This document shows positions 23,461 through 33,121 of a stretch of DNA of 64,000 nucleotides, in pieces (positions within the stretch are counted from its first letter, which is position 1; each line of letters starts with the position of its first letter). Both the position numbers and the translations under genes were made by a program. This DNA is from Brevundimonas sp. SL130 (GTDB lineage Bacteria; Pseudomonadota; Alphaproteobacteria; Caulobacterales; Caulobacteraceae), in assembly GCF_026625805.1 (NCBI RefSeq), contig NZ_CP113064.1, forward strand, positions 3,016,657 through 3,080,656. The letters run 5' to 3'. The notes below the pieces were generated by a model, which saw only the letters and a program-made list of their open reading frames with translations, was not told the origin of the DNA and did no database searches.

Positions 23461-24888
23461 ATGCATAAGACCCTGAAGCAAGGCGGGACTTTCGTCGTCG
23501 AACCACGCCGCCTCTCGAAGGCCTCAGCCGAACTGCGCGCACGCGGGTTCGGCGAGATTACGATTCCGCCCTCGACCGAGACGGCCGAGAAACAGGCGTC
23601 GCGCTGCACCGACTGCGGCGTGCCCTTCTGCCAGAACGCCTGCCCGCTTCAGAACAACATCCCCGACTGGCTGCGCCTTTCGGCCGAGAACGAGCCGCGT
23701 GAAGCCTGGCGTGTGGCGTCCCTGACCTCGACCATGCCCGAGATCTGCGGCCGCATCTGCCCGCAGGACCGGCTGTGCGAGGGCGCCTGCACCCTGAACC
23801 AATCCGGCTGGGACGCCGTCACCATCGGCTCGGTCGAGGCCTGGCTGGGCGATCAGGCCTTCGCCAACGGCTGGGTCGAACCGATCCGTCCGGCGGCCGA
23901 GCGCGGCGAGAGCGTCGGCATCGTCGGCGCCGGCCCGGCCGGCATGGCCGCCGCCGACCGCCTGCGCAGCGAAGGCTATCAGGTCACCGTCTATGACCGC
24001 CACGACCGCGCCGGCGGCCTGCTGATCTACGGCATCCCCGGCTTCAAGCTGGAGAAGCACGTCGTCCAACGACGGGTGGACCGCCTGATCGACGGCGGCG
24101 TCCAGTTCGCGCTGGGCTGCGAAATCGGCAAGGACGTGACCCTGACCGAACTGCGCGAGCGCCATGACGTCGTCCTGCTGGCCATGGGCGTCTATCAGCC
24201 CCGCATCCTGTCGGCGCCGGGGCGCGGGCCGGATTCGACCGTGGCGGCCCTGTCCTATCTGACGCATCAGAACCGACGCGACCTGGGCGACGCCGAGCAA
24301 GACGGCTGGCACGAGGCGCGCGGCAAGCGGGTGGTCGTCATCGGCGGCGGCGACACAGCCATGGACTGCGTCCGCACGGCGATCCGCCAGGGGGCGGCCT
24401 CCGTCACCTGCCTGTATCGCCGCGACCGAGAGAACATGCCGGGCTCGGCCCGCGAGGTCGTCAACGCCGAGGAAGAGGGCGTCGTCTTCGAATGGCTGGG
24501 CGCGCCCAAGGCCCTGCTGTCGCAAGGCGACACCGTCACCGGCGTTCGCGCCGCGCGGATGCAACTGACCGAAGCGGCCCCTGGCGAGCGGCGCGACATC
24601 GTGCCCGTGCCGGGCGCCGACTTCGACATTCCGGCCGACATCGTTATCGAGGCCCTGGGCTTCTCGCCCGAACCTTTCGCGGCGCATGAACCCAATCTTC
24701 GCCTGCGCGACGACGGCACGATCAAGGTCGGCTCGATCAGTTTCGCCACCAGCCTGCCCGGCGTGTTCGCCGCAGGCGACGCGGTGCGCGGCGCCTCGCT
24801 GGTCGTCTGGGCCGTGCGAGAGGGCCAGGACGCCGCCGCCGAGATCGACCGCTATTTGAAGACCCGCACCGAGGAGGTCGCGGCATGA
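23461..24888 (+). CDS. gltD: Glutamate synthase, small (beta) subunit
   Basis: About 475 residues. The N-terminus has two cysteine clusters for Fe-S ligands ('CTDCGVPFCQNACP' and 'CGRICPQDRLCEGAC'), then an FAD Rossmann motif 'VGIVGAGPAGMAAADRL' and an NADPH motif 'VVVIGGGDTAMDC'. It feeds electrons from NADPH to GltB. I use the ATG at 23461 (MHKTLKQGGTF); in-frame ATGs at 23452 and 23425 are possible and no start has a clear ribosome site. Coupled to gltB by ATGA. Order gltD-gltB is reversed relative to E. coli gltBD. Confidence 0.94.
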   Translation: MHKTLKQGGTFVVEPRRLSKASAELRARGFGEITIPPSTETAEKQASRCTDCGVPFCQNACPLQNNIPDWLRLSAENEPREAWRVASLTSTMPEICGRICPQDRLCEGACTLNQSGWDAVTIGSVEAWLGDQAFANGWVEPIRPAAERGESVGIVGAGPAGMAAADRLRSEGYQVTVYDRHDRAGGLLIYGIPGFKLEKHVVQRRVDRLIDGGVQFALGCEIGKDVTLTELRERHDVVLLAMGVYQPRILSAPGRGPDSTVAALSYLTHQNRRDLGDAEQDGWHEARGKRVVVIGGGDTAMDCVRTAIRQGAASVTCLYRRDRENMPGSAREVVNAEEEGVVFEWLGAPKALLSQGDTVTGVRAARMQLTEAAPGERRDIVPVPGADFDIPADIVIEALGFSPEPFAAHEPNLRLRDDGTIKVGSISFATSLPGVFAAGDAVRGASLVVWAVREGQDAAAEIDRYLKTRTEEVAA

Positions 24889-27800
24889 CCGCTCATTTAG
24901 GCCAACGGCCGATAGCGCCCCAAGAAGGCGATTGGCTGAACAAGTACGAAGAGACCCGCGACCGCCTGGAAGCCGGCCACGCCTATGACCGCACGTCCGA
25001 GCGCGACGCCTGCGGCGTGGGCCTGGTCTGCTCCATTGACGGCACGCCGCGCCGCGACGTGGTCGAATATGCGATCCGCAGCCTGAAGGCCGTGGCCCAC
25101 CGCGGCGCGGTCGATCCTGACGGCCTGTCCGGCGACGGCGCCGGCGTCATGTGCGAACTGCCCCAGGGCTTCTTCGCCGACCAGGTGGCCTTGATCGGTC
25201 AGTCCCTGCGTCCCGGCCCGATCTGCGTCGGCCAGGTCTTCCTGCCGCGCACCGACCTGGGCGCCCAGGATCGCGCCCGCGCCATCGTCGAGACCGAGGC
25301 CCTGCGCGCCGGCTTCTGGATCTATGGCTGGCGCCAGACGCCCATCGACCTGTCGGTCGTGGGAACCAAGGCCGGCGCCACCCGGCCCGAGATCGAACAG
25401 ATCATGCTGGCCCCGCCTCTGGACGACGCCGGCCAGCCGCTGGACGGCGAGGCGCTGGAGCGCGAGCTGTATCTGTGCCGCCGCCGCATCGAGAAGACGG
25501 TCAAGACCGAGAACCTGGCCGCCGTCTACATCTGCACCCTGTCCGCACGCTCCATCGCCTACAAGGGCATGGTGCGGGCCGAACTGCTGGGGAACCTGTA
25601 CCCCGACCTGGAAGACCCACGCTTCGTCTCGGCCTACGCCGTCTTCCACCAGCGCTATTCGACCAACACCTTCCCCGAATGGAAGCTGGCCCAGCCCTTC
25701 CGCATGCTGGCCCACAACGGCGAGATCAACACGCTGAAGGGCAACCTCAACTGGATGAAGTCGCACGAAATCCGCATGGCCGCCCAGGCCTTCGGAGACC
25801 GCGACCGCGAGGTGAAGCCGGTGGTCCAGCCGGGCGGGTCAGACTCGGCCGCCCTGGACAATGTCATGGAGGTGCTGGTCCACGCCGGTCGCCCCGCGCC
25901 CATGGCCAAGGCCCTGTTGATCCCCGAGGCCTGGGCCAAGGACGATGTGGTCATGCCCGCCGAACACCGGGCCTTCTACGCCTATTGCAACGCGGTGATG
26001 GAGCCGTGGGACGGCCCGGCCGCCATCTGCGCGGCGGACGGTCGCTGGATCGTGGCCGGCAAGGACCGCAACGGCCTGCGCCCGCTGCGTGCGGTCGAAA
26101 CCGTGGACGGCCTGCTGATGGCCGGGTCGGAAGCCGGCCTGGTGCCGATCCCCGAAAGCCGGGTGAAGCGCCGCCTGCACATCGGCCCCGGCAAGCTGAT
26201 CGCCGTCGATATGAAGCACGGCCGTCTGTACGACGAGCGTGAGGCCATCGACGCCCTGTCCGCCGCCCACCCCTATACCGAGTGGCTGGACAATATGGTC
26301 GATCTGGAGCCGATCATCGGTCCCGGACCGGAACCCCGCTCGACCTCGGGCGAGGATCTGACGCGTCGCCAGATCGCCGCCGGCTACAGCCGCGAAGATC
26401 TGGACCTGCTGCTGGACGCCCTGGTGCGCGACGGCAAGGAGGCGGTCGGCTCCATGGGCGACGACGCCCCGCCGGCGGTGCTGTCGGCCCTGCCGCGCCC
26501 GCTGAGCCACTATTTCCGGCAGAACTTCAGCCAGGTGACCAATCCGCCGATCGACCCCCTGCGTGAAGCGGGGTCGATGAGCCTGAAGACCCGGTTCAAG
26601 AACCTGGGCAATATCCTGGCCCAGGAAGCGGCCCAGACCGACGTCTTCGTGCTGGACAGCCCCGTCCTGACCAACGGCATGTACGACCGGATGGTCGCCA
26701 CCGTCGGCGCCGGTTCGACCGTGATCATCGACTGCAGCTACGACACCCCGACCGAAGACGCCCGACCGGGCGCCGGCCTGCGTGCGGCGCTGGATCGGAT
26801 CATGGACGAGGCCGAGGCCGCCGCCCGCGACGGCGCGGCCCTGATCGTGCTGACCGATCAGCAAGGCTCGGCGACCCGTCTGGCCGCCCCGATGATCCTG
26901 GCCACGGCCGGGGTTCACGGCCGGCTGACCAGCGCGGGCCTGCGCACCTATTGCTCGATCGTCGTCCGCACGGCCGAAACGCTTGATCCGCATGGGTTCG
27001 CCGTCCTGGTCGGAGTGGGCGCCACCACCGTCAACGCCTGGCTGGCCCAGGACCTGTTCCAGGAGCGTCTGGATCGCGGCCTGTATCCCGGCCTGACGCT
27101 GCGCGACGCCTGCCTGAACTACAAGCACGGCATCGAGGCGGGCTTGCTGAAGACCCTGGCGCGCAAGGGGATCAGCGTCATCTCCGCCTATCGCGGCGGC
27201 TGCGAGTTCGAGGTGCTGGGCCTGTCGCGCGCCCTGACGGCCGAGTTCTTCCCCGGCGCCCCGTCGCGCATCTCCGGCATCGGCTTGGCCGGTCTGGAAC
27301 AGGCGGCGATGAAGCGGCACAAGGTGGCCTGGGGCGAGGCCCTGCCCTCGCCCGCCATCGGGGGCTTCTTCAAGATCCGCTCAGGCGGCGAGGCCCATGC
27401 CCACGAGGCCAAGACCATCCACCTGCTTCAGGACGCCTGCAACAGGGGCGACTATCGCCGCTTCAAGCAGTTCTCGGAAGCGGTCCGCGCCCAGGCCGAC
27501 CTGTCCCTGCGCGACCTTCTGGACTTCCGCGAGGGCGTCGCCATTCCGGTTGATCAGGTCGAGAGCGTGTCGGACATCCGCCGCCGCTTCCTGACCCAGG
27601 CCATGTCCCTGGGGGCGCTTGGCCCCGAGGCGCACGAGACGCTCAACATCGCCATGAACCGCATCGGCGCCCGCTCGGTCTCGGGCGAGGGCGGCGAGGA
27701 TCCGGAACGCTATCACCCGCGCGCCAATGGCGACGACGCCAACTCGGCGGTCAAGCAAGTCGCCTCGGGCCGGTTCGGCGTCACGGCCGAATATCTGAAC

Positions 27801-29435
27801 CAGTGCCGCGAGATCGAGATCAAGGTGGCTCAGGGCGCCAAGCCCGGCGAGGGCGGGCAACTGCCCGGCTTCAAGGTAACCGAGTTCATCGCTCGGATGC
27901 GCCACGCCGTGCCCGGCACCACCCTGATCAGCCCGCCGCCGCACCACGACATCTATTCGATCGAGGACCTGGCCCAGCTGATCTATGATCTGAAGGCCAT
28001 CAATCCCGACGCCAAGGTGACGGTGAAACTGGTGTCCGCCTCGGGCATCGGGGCCATCGCATCGGGGGTGGCCAAGGCCAATGCCGACGCCATCCTGATC
28101 GCCGGCCACAACGGCGGCACCGGCGCCTCGCCCCAGACCTCGATCAAGCATGCCGGCCTGCCGTGGGAGATCGGCCTGGCCGAGGCCCATCAGGTGCTGA
28201 CGCTGAACAATCTGCGCGGCTCGGTGACGCTGCGGACCGACGGCGGGGTCCGCACCGGCCGCGACGTCGTGATCGCCGCCATGCTGGGCGCCGAGGAATA
28301 CGGCGTGGGCACCGCCGCCCTGATCGCCATGGGCTGTCTGATGGTGCGCCAGTGCCATTCGAACACCTGCCCCGTCGGCGTCTGTTCCCAGGACGAGCGG
28401 CTGCGCGAGAAGTTCACCGGCACCCCGGACAAGGTGGTGAACCTGTTCACCTTCATCGCCGAAGAAACGCGCGAGATCCTGGCCTCGATCGGCGCCCGGA
28501 CGATGGACGAGATCATCGGCCGCACCGACCTGTTGCGTCAGGTCCGGCGCGGCGGCTCGCACCTGGATGACCTGGACCTGAACCCCCTGCTGGTTCGGGT
28601 GGACGAGGGCGCGGCCGGCAAATGGGCGGACAAGGTCAGAAAGCCCATCGCCGACAGCCTGGACGCCCGGGTGCTGAAGGACGCGGTGCGCTTCCTGGAT
28701 CGCGGCCAGACGCTGGAACTGTCCTATCCGCTGAACAACACCCAGCGCACCGTCGGCGCGGCCGTCTCTTCCGCCATCGTGCGGCGCTTCGGCGCCCAAG
28801 GGCCTGCGGGTCGCCTGAAGCTGCGTCTGGAGGGCATCGCCGGCCAGAGCTTCGGCGCCTTCGCCGCCAAGGGGCTCGAGCTGCACCTGACCGGCGAGGC
28901 CAACGACTATGTCGGCAAGGGGCTCTCGGGCGCCGAGATCTCGGTCCGCACGCCCGAATGGCGCGAGGATCAGCTGATCTGCGGCAACACCACCCTGTAC
29001 GGCGCCACCTCGGGCCGGCTGTTCGTCGCCGGTGCGGCGGGCGAGCGGTTCGCGGTGCGCAACTCGGGCGCCGAGGCGGTGGTCGAGGGTCTGGGCGCAC
29101 ACGGCTGCGAATATATGACCGGCGGCCGCGTCGTGGTGCTGGGCGCAGTCGGCTGGAACCTGGCGGCGGGCATGAGCGGCGGCGAGCTGTTCGTACTGGA
29201 CCAGCCCGGCTTCGCCGAACGGGCCCTGAACGGCGACCTGGCCGGAGTGGCCGACATCGACACGGCGGCGGCCGAACGGCTGCGCGGATTGGTCGAGGCC
29301 CACTTCGCGGCGACGGGTTCTCCCCTGGCGCGGCGCCTGCTGGGCGACTGGGAAGCCACGCTTGACCGTTTCGTGCGGATCCTGCCGCTCACGGACATTG
29401 TCAGGGCGGAGGAACGGCTTAAGACTTCAGCCTGA
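24885..29435 (+). CDS. gltB: Glutamate synthase, large (alpha) subunit
   Basis: 1516 residues, the full size of NADPH-GOGAT alpha. It makes two glutamates from glutamine and 2-oxoglutarate. The N-terminal amidotransferase nucleophile is Cys about 43 ('ERDACGVGLV'), exposed after removal of a ~42-residue propeptide. The central and FMN-binding synthase domain includes 'GGSDSAALDN', 'KPGEGGQLPG', 'HNGGTGASPQTSI' and the 3Fe-4S cluster ligands in 'MGCLMVRQCHSNTCPVGVC'. The C-terminal GXGXG beta-helix ('GLSGAEISVRTPE', 'NSGAEAVVEGLG') closes the protein. Overlaps gltD by ATGA; followed 35 bp later by amtB. Confidence 0.97.
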   Translation: MTAHLGQRPIAPQEGDWLNKYEETRDRLEAGHAYDRTSERDACGVGLVCSIDGTPRRDVVEYAIRSLKAVAHRGAVDPDGLSGDGAGVMCELPQGFFADQVALIGQSLRPGPICVGQVFLPRTDLGAQDRARAIVETEALRAGFWIYGWRQTPIDLSVVGTKAGATRPEIEQIMLAPPLDDAGQPLDGEALERELYLCRRRIEKTVKTENLAAVYICTLSARSIAYKGMVRAELLGNLYPDLEDPRFVSAYAVFHQRYSTNTFPEWKLAQPFRMLAHNGEINTLKGNLNWMKSHEIRMAAQAFGDRDREVKPVVQPGGSDSAALDNVMEVLVHAGRPAPMAKALLIPEAWAKDDVVMPAEHRAFYAYCNAVMEPWDGPAAICAADGRWIVAGKDRNGLRPLRAVETVDGLLMAGSEAGLVPIPESRVKRRLHIGPGKLIAVDMKHGRLYDEREAIDALSAAHPYTEWLDNMVDLEPIIGPGPEPRSTSGEDLTRRQIAAGYSREDLDLLLDALVRDGKEAVGSMGDDAPPAVLSALPRPLSHYFRQNFSQVTNPPIDPLREAGSMSLKTRFKNLGNILAQEAAQTDVFVLDSPVLTNGMYDRMVATVGAGSTVIIDCSYDTPTEDARPGAGLRAALDRIMDEAEAAARDGAALIVLTDQQGSATRLAAPMILATAGVHGRLTSAGLRTYCSIVVRTAETLDPHGFAVLVGVGATTVNAWLAQDLFQERLDRGLYPGLTLRDACLNYKHGIEAGLLKTLARKGISVISAYRGGCEFEVLGLSRALTAEFFPGAPSRISGIGLAGLEQAAMKRHKVAWGEALPSPAIGGFFKIRSGGEAHAHEAKTIHLLQDACNRGDYRRFKQFSEAVRAQADLSLRDLLDFREGVAIPVDQVESVSDIRRRFLTQAMSLGALGPEAHETLNIAMNRIGARSVSGEGGEDPERYHPRANGDDANSAVKQVASGRFGVTAEYLNQCREIEIKVAQGAKPGEGGQLPGFKVTEFIARMRHAVPGTTLISPPPHHDIYSIEDLAQLIYDLKAINPDAKVTVKLVSASGIGAIASGVAKANADAILIAGHNGGTGASPQTSIKHAGLPWEIGLAEAHQVLTLNNLRGSVTLRTDGGVRTGRDVVIAAMLGAEEYGVGTAALIAMGCLMVRQCHSNTCPVGVCSQDERLREKFTGTPDKVVNLFTFIAEETREILASIGARTMDEIIGRTDLLRQVRRGGSHLDDLDLNPLLVRVDEGAAGKWADKVRKPIADSLDARVLKDAVRFLDRGQTLELSYPLNNTQRTVGAAVSSAIVRRFGAQGPAGRLKLRLEGIAGQSFGAFAAKGLELHLTGEANDYVGKGLSGAEISVRTPEWREDQLICGNTTLYGATSGRLFVAGAAGERFAVRNSGAEAVVEGLGAHGCEYMTGGRVVVLGAVGWNLAAGMSGGELFVLDQPGFAERALNGDLAGVADIDTAAAERLRGLVEAHFAATGSPLARRLLGDWEATLDRFVRILPLTDIVRAEERLKTSA

Positions 29436-29470
29436 GCCGTTCCTTACCTCTCCTCCCCGAGACGCCTGAA

Positions 29471-30778
29471 ATGACCCGAACCGCCGCCTTTTCCGCCGTC
29501 GCCTTAGTCGGGGCGGCGGTCGCCTCTCCAGCCGCCGCCGCGCCCCTGCTGGCGCACCAGGCGCCCCTGGTGATCGACAATGCGGCGACCGCCTGGATCC
29601 TGACGTCCACCGCCCTGGTGCTGCTGATGACCCTGCCGGGTCTGGCGCTGTTCTATGGCGGCATGGTCAGGAAGAAGAATATCATCAGCGTCATCGCCCA
29701 GTCGGCGGCGGCCTTCGCCATCGTCTCGGTGCTGTGGTTCCTGGTCGGCTACAGCCTGTCGTTCGGCAAGGGACCGGAGGCGGTCAATGGCCTGATCGGC
29801 GGGGTCCAGGCGGCCTTCCTGAACGGGGTCACGATGCAGACGGCGCACAGTCTGCTGCCCGGCCTGCCGGAGCTGCTGTTCGTCAGTTTCCAGATGACCT
29901 TCGCCATCATCACCCCGGCCCTGATCGCCGGCGCCTTCGCCGAGCGGATGAAGTTCTCGGCCAGCCTGCTGTTCTTCGCCCTGTGGCACCTGATCGTCTA
30001 TGCGCCGATCTGTCATCAGGTCTGGGGCGGCGGCTATCTGGGCGGTCTGGGCGTGCTCGACTTCGCGGGTGGGGCGGTCGTCCACGTCAGCGCGGGCGTC
30101 GCCGGCCTGGTCTGCGCCCTGGTTCTGGGGCCGCGTCACGGCTTCGGCCGCGACAACATGGCCCCCGCCAACCTAGTCTATAGCGCCATCGGCACCGGCC
30201 TGCTTCTGGTCGGCTGGATCGGCTTCAACGCCGGCTCGGCGGGTGCGGCCGATGCCCTGGCCGCCACCGCCGCCTTCAACACCATTCTGGCCGCCGGGGC
30301 TGCGGCCCTGAGCTGGATGGCGGTGGAATGGTTCGACCGCAAGCGCCCGACCCTGCTGGGCCTGCTTTCGGGCATCGTCGGCGGTCTGGTCGCCATCACG
30401 CCCGCCGCCGGCTTCGTCGATCCCAAGGGCGCCTTCTTCATCGGACTGATCGCCGGGCCGGCCTGCTATGCCGGCGCGGTCTGGCTGAAACATGCGCTGA
30501 AGTACGACGACAGCCTGGATGCGTTCGGCGTGCACGGGATCGGCGGCATCGTCGGCGCCCTGCTGACCGGCGTCTTCGCCACCACCAGCGTCAACGCCCT
30601 GTCCGAGGGCGCGACGGTGTGGAAACAGGCGCTCGGCCTGGGCGGCGCCATTGTCTGGAGCGCGGTGGGCACCTTCGCCGTCCTGATGATCTGCAAGTTC
30701 ACCACGGGCCTGCGCGTCACCAAGGACGAAGAGGTCGAGGGGCTGGACTATACCCAGCATGGCGAAGCCATCCACTGA
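29471..30778 (+). CDS. amtB: Ammonium transporter
   Basis: A 435-residue Amt/MEP/Rh channel: signal-like first helix, then 11 membrane segments. Amt signatures include 'MTLPGLALFYGGMVRKKN', 'QMTFAIITPALIAGAFAERMKF', 'DFAGGAVVHVSAGVAGLVCALVLGPR' and 'DAFGVHGIGGIVGALLTGVFA' with the pore His. It takes up ammonium from the periplasm. It lies 35 bp after gltB in the same direction, so ammonium import and GOGAT may share a transcript. The PII gene glnK/glnB, usually beside amtB, is missing here. Confidence 0.95.
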   Translation: MTRTAAFSAVALVGAAVASPAAAAPLLAHQAPLVIDNAATAWILTSTALVLLMTLPGLALFYGGMVRKKNIISVIAQSAAAFAIVSVLWFLVGYSLSFGKGPEAVNGLIGGVQAAFLNGVTMQTAHSLLPGLPELLFVSFQMTFAIITPALIAGAFAERMKFSASLLFFALWHLIVYAPICHQVWGGGYLGGLGVLDFAGGAVVHVSAGVAGLVCALVLGPRHGFGRDNMAPANLVYSAIGTGLLLVGWIGFNAGSAGAADALAATAAFNTILAAGAAALSWMAVEWFDRKRPTLLGLLSGIVGGLVAITPAAGFVDPKGAFFIGLIAGPACYAGAVWLKHALKYDDSLDAFGVHGIGGIVGALLTGVFATTSVNALSEGATVWKQALGLGGAIVWSAVGTFAVLMICKFTTGLRVTKDEEVEGLDYTQHGEAIH

Positions 30779-30797
30779 ACGATCGGCCCAGCCTCAT

Positions 30798-30821
30798 CCT
30801 GGTCTGTTGACGAAGACCAGG
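30798..30821. terminator. Hairpin between convergent amtB and trmJ
   Basis: A perfect 8-bp stem CCTGGTCT/AGACCAGG with an 8-nt loop, placed between the stops of the convergent genes amtB (30778) and trmJ (30832). There is no clear T-run, so efficiency as an intrinsic terminator is uncertain. Confidence 0.45.
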
Positions 30822-30831
30822 GGCGCCAGCC

Positions 30832-31641
30832 CTATTCGTCCGTCTTCGCCTTCTCCGCCCGCTCGGCCGCCAGCTTGGCCAGCACACGCCCCCGCCCCTT
30901 GGCCAGGGCGTGGATGGCGCCGCGCATGGTGGCGACCTCCTGTTCGGAGAAGGCGGCGCGGCCCAGCATGACCCGCAGGTTCTGGCTCATCGAACGTTTC
31001 TTCTCGGGGGGATAGAAGAAGCCGCCGTGCTCCAGCTCCGCCTCCAGATGTTCGTACATGCCGACCAGCAGTTCGTTCGACGCCGGCGGCTCGCTGTCGC
31101 GGAAGCGGGGCGGCGGGGCGTCAAGGATCAGGGTGCGCCACTCATAGGCGTTGATCGCCACCGCCTGGGCCAGGTTCAGCGAATGGTGTTTCGGGTCGAT
31201 GGGAATGGTGACGATGCCGGCGCACAGGGCGATGTCGGTCGTCTCCAGCCCGGCCCGCTCGCCGCCGAACAGCAGGCCGGTCTTCAGGCCCGAGGCGGTG
31301 TCGTCGTACAGGATACGGCCGGCCTCGCGCGGGGTGCGGACCGGCTGACGCGTCTCGCGCGGGCGGGCGGTGGTGGCGAAGACGGTGTTCAGGTCGGCGA
31401 CCGCCTCGGCGACGCTGTCGAACACCCGCACCCCCTCCAGCACCCAGTCGGCGCCCGAGGCCGTGGCCCAGGCCCGTTCCTGGGGCCAGCCGTCGCGCGG
31501 CGTCACCAGACGCAGGTCCGTCAGGCCAAAGTTCGCCATCACCCGCGCCACAGCGCCGATGTTCTCGGCCATCTGCGACTTGTCGAGGATGACGGCGGGG
31601 GGCGTGAGTTCGGCGGCGGCGAAGTCGGAAGAAGCGGACAT
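30832..31641 (-). CDS. trmJ: tRNA (cytidine/uridine-32 2'-O) methyltransferase TrmJ
   Basis: A 269-residue SPOUT enzyme that methylates the ribose at position 32 of the anticodon loop. Motifs: 'PAVILDKSQMAENIGAVARVMANFGLTDLRLV' (motif 1), 'GLLFGGERAGLET' (motif 2), 'IPIDPKHHSLNLAQAVAINAYEW' (motif 3, knot), and the C-terminal TrmJ helical extension ('LFGMYEHLE'-like 'LLVGMYEHLEAELEHGGFF', 'RVMLGRAAFSEQEVATMRGAIHAL'). Start 31641 has GGGAGG 5 nt upstream. It follows the sulfotransferase gene by 10 bp, as the third gene of that operon. Confidence 0.92.
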   Translation of the reverse strand: MSASSDFAAAELTPPAVILDKSQMAENIGAVARVMANFGLTDLRLVTPRDGWPQERAWATASGADWVLEGVRVFDSVAEAVADLNTVFATTARPRETRQPVRTPREAGRILYDDTASGLKTGLLFGGERAGLETTDIALCAGIVTIPIDPKHHSLNLAQAVAINAYEWRTLILDAPPPRFRDSEPPASNELLVGMYEHLEAELEHGGFFYPPEKKRSMSQNLRVMLGRAAFSEQEVATMRGAIHALAKGRGRVLAKLAAERAEKAKTDE

Positions 31642-31651
31642 GGCCGCCTCC

Positions 31652-33121
31652 CTACCCGTCCAGGCCGTATCGGGCCAGAGCCGCGCGCAGATCGTCCAGA
31701 TGCGGCGCATAATTCTTCCACCGCCCCGAGGCCCGGGCGTAAAGCGGTTCGCGCACCTGCCAGACGCTGGCTGTGCGGACCGGCCCCTGGCGCTGATGGA
31801 AGTCCATCACCGACGGCTCCCACGCCAGGTCGCAGGCCGCCACCAGATCGCGCACGGCCGGCTCGCCCCGCGCCACCAGGTCGTCGTAGTCGACCTCATA
31901 CACATCATCCGGCCAGACCGATTTCCAGTGCGCCGCCAGCCGTCGTTCCTGGGCCGTCCAGTGGGCGGCGTGCTCCAGGTCCAGCGCATAGGCCATGTCG
32001 TAGGACAGGTGCAGGAAGAAGACCGACAGGGCGTTGTCGATCGGATTGCGCACCGTGTGGATGATCCGGGCCTTGGGGAACAGGGTCTTGGCCAGGCCGA
32101 TGTAGAGGATGTTGTCCGGGCGCTTGTCCGTGACCACCCCGACGCCGGGCACGCGCTCGCGCACGGCGTTCAGATAGACGTCACGGATCTTGCGCCGGCT
32201 GGCGTCGTCGAACACGCCCAGGGCTTCTGGGAAGGGATTGAAGACATTGGCGGCCAGGGTCGGCAGCAGGTCCAGCTCTCCACCGGCGCGAACCCCGCTG
32301 TGTCCGCCCAGGATACGCTCGACCAGGGTCGAGCCGGAGCGGAACATGCCGCAGATGAAGATCGGCGCCGCTGCGGGATCATCGTCATCCAGGGCGGCAA
32401 CCGGCGCCGGCGTCGCCGCGATAATGCGATCAACGAGGGCCTCGGCCTTGGCCGGATCGTAGACGACGCCCTTGGCGCGGGCCAGGGCGGCGCTGGCCTG
32501 GTTCGCGGCGACATAAGCGTGGAAGGCGGCGTGATAATCGCCCGCCGCGTCCAGAATCCGCCCCAGGGCGAAGCCCAGATCCGCCTGTCCCAGCCCTTCA
32601 GGCGTGGCTGCCAGGGCGGAGCGCAGCCGACCGATCAGGGGATCGTCGGACGTCGCCGTCGCCTGCACCCCCGCAAGCCGCGCCAGGGCCGTGCCGTGGC
32701 TCGGTTCGACGGCCAGGACGGACTCATAGGCCTGCCGCGCTTCATCGCGTCGCCCGGCGTCCTCGTATAGATTGCCCAGATTGAGCCAGGCTGGCGCATA
32801 GGCGGGCGCAAGGGCGAGCGCGGTCTTCAGCTCGGTTTCGGCCGCATCGGGCCGGTTCAGATCCTCGGCAAGGATCACGGCGCGGTTCAGATGGACTTCT
32901 TCCGGGTCGCGCGCGCCCTGGGCCAGGGCCTGATCATAGGCGGCCAGGGCGTCGTCGAGGCGACGCATGCGCCGCAGAAGCCGACCCAGATCGTACCAGA
33001 CGTCGCCCAGTTCCGGTCGCTCGGCCACGACGGACTGATAGAGGGTCACGGCCTCGGGGATACGCCCCAGGCGCTCGAGGGTCGCGCCTTGCGCGAGGCG
33101 GACTTGGTGTGCGTTGGACAT
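31652..33121 (-). CDS. TPR-repeat sulfotransferase
   Basis: 489 residues in two parts. Residues 1-180 are tetratricopeptide repeats ('GDVWYDLGRLLRRMRRLDDALAAYDQAL', 'APAWLNLGNLYEDAGRRDEARQAYESVL'). Residues 250-485 are a PAPS-dependent sulfotransferase domain with the 5'-phosphosulfate loop 'FICGMFRSGSTLVERIL' and the 3'-phosphate motif 'IIHTVRNPIDNALSVFF'. Proteins of this design are common in alphaproteobacteria, but acceptors are unknown. No signal peptide, so cytoplasmic. Its start overlaps the stop of the upstream nuclease gene (ATGA). Confidence 0.9.
   Translation of the reverse strand: MSNAHQVRLAQGATLERLGRIPEAVTLYQSVVAERPELGDVWYDLGRLLRRMRRLDDALAAYDQALAQGARDPEEVHLNRAVILAEDLNRPDAAETELKTALALAPAYAPAWLNLGNLYEDAGRRDEARQAYESVLAVEPSHGTALARLAGVQATATSDDPLIGRLRSALAATPEGLGQADLGFALGRILDAAGDYHAAFHAYVAANQASAALARAKGVVYDPAKAEALVDRIIAATPAPVAALDDDDPAAAPIFICGMFRSGSTLVERILGGHSGVRAGGELDLLPTLAANVFNPFPEALGVFDDASRRKIRDVYLNAVRERVPGVGVVTDKRPDNILYIGLAKTLFPKARIIHTVRNPIDNALSVFFLHLSYDMAYALDLEHAAHWTAQERRLAAHWKSVWPDDVYEVDYDDLVARGEPAVRDLVAACDLAWEPSVMDFHQRQGPVRTASVWQVREPLYARASGRWKNYAPHLDDLRAALARYGLDG

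Noticed and set aside
27381..29303. A 640-codon minus-strand frame inside gltB.
   Set aside because: Antisense shadow of a well-conserved gltB region with the Fe-S and FMN motifs on the plus strand.
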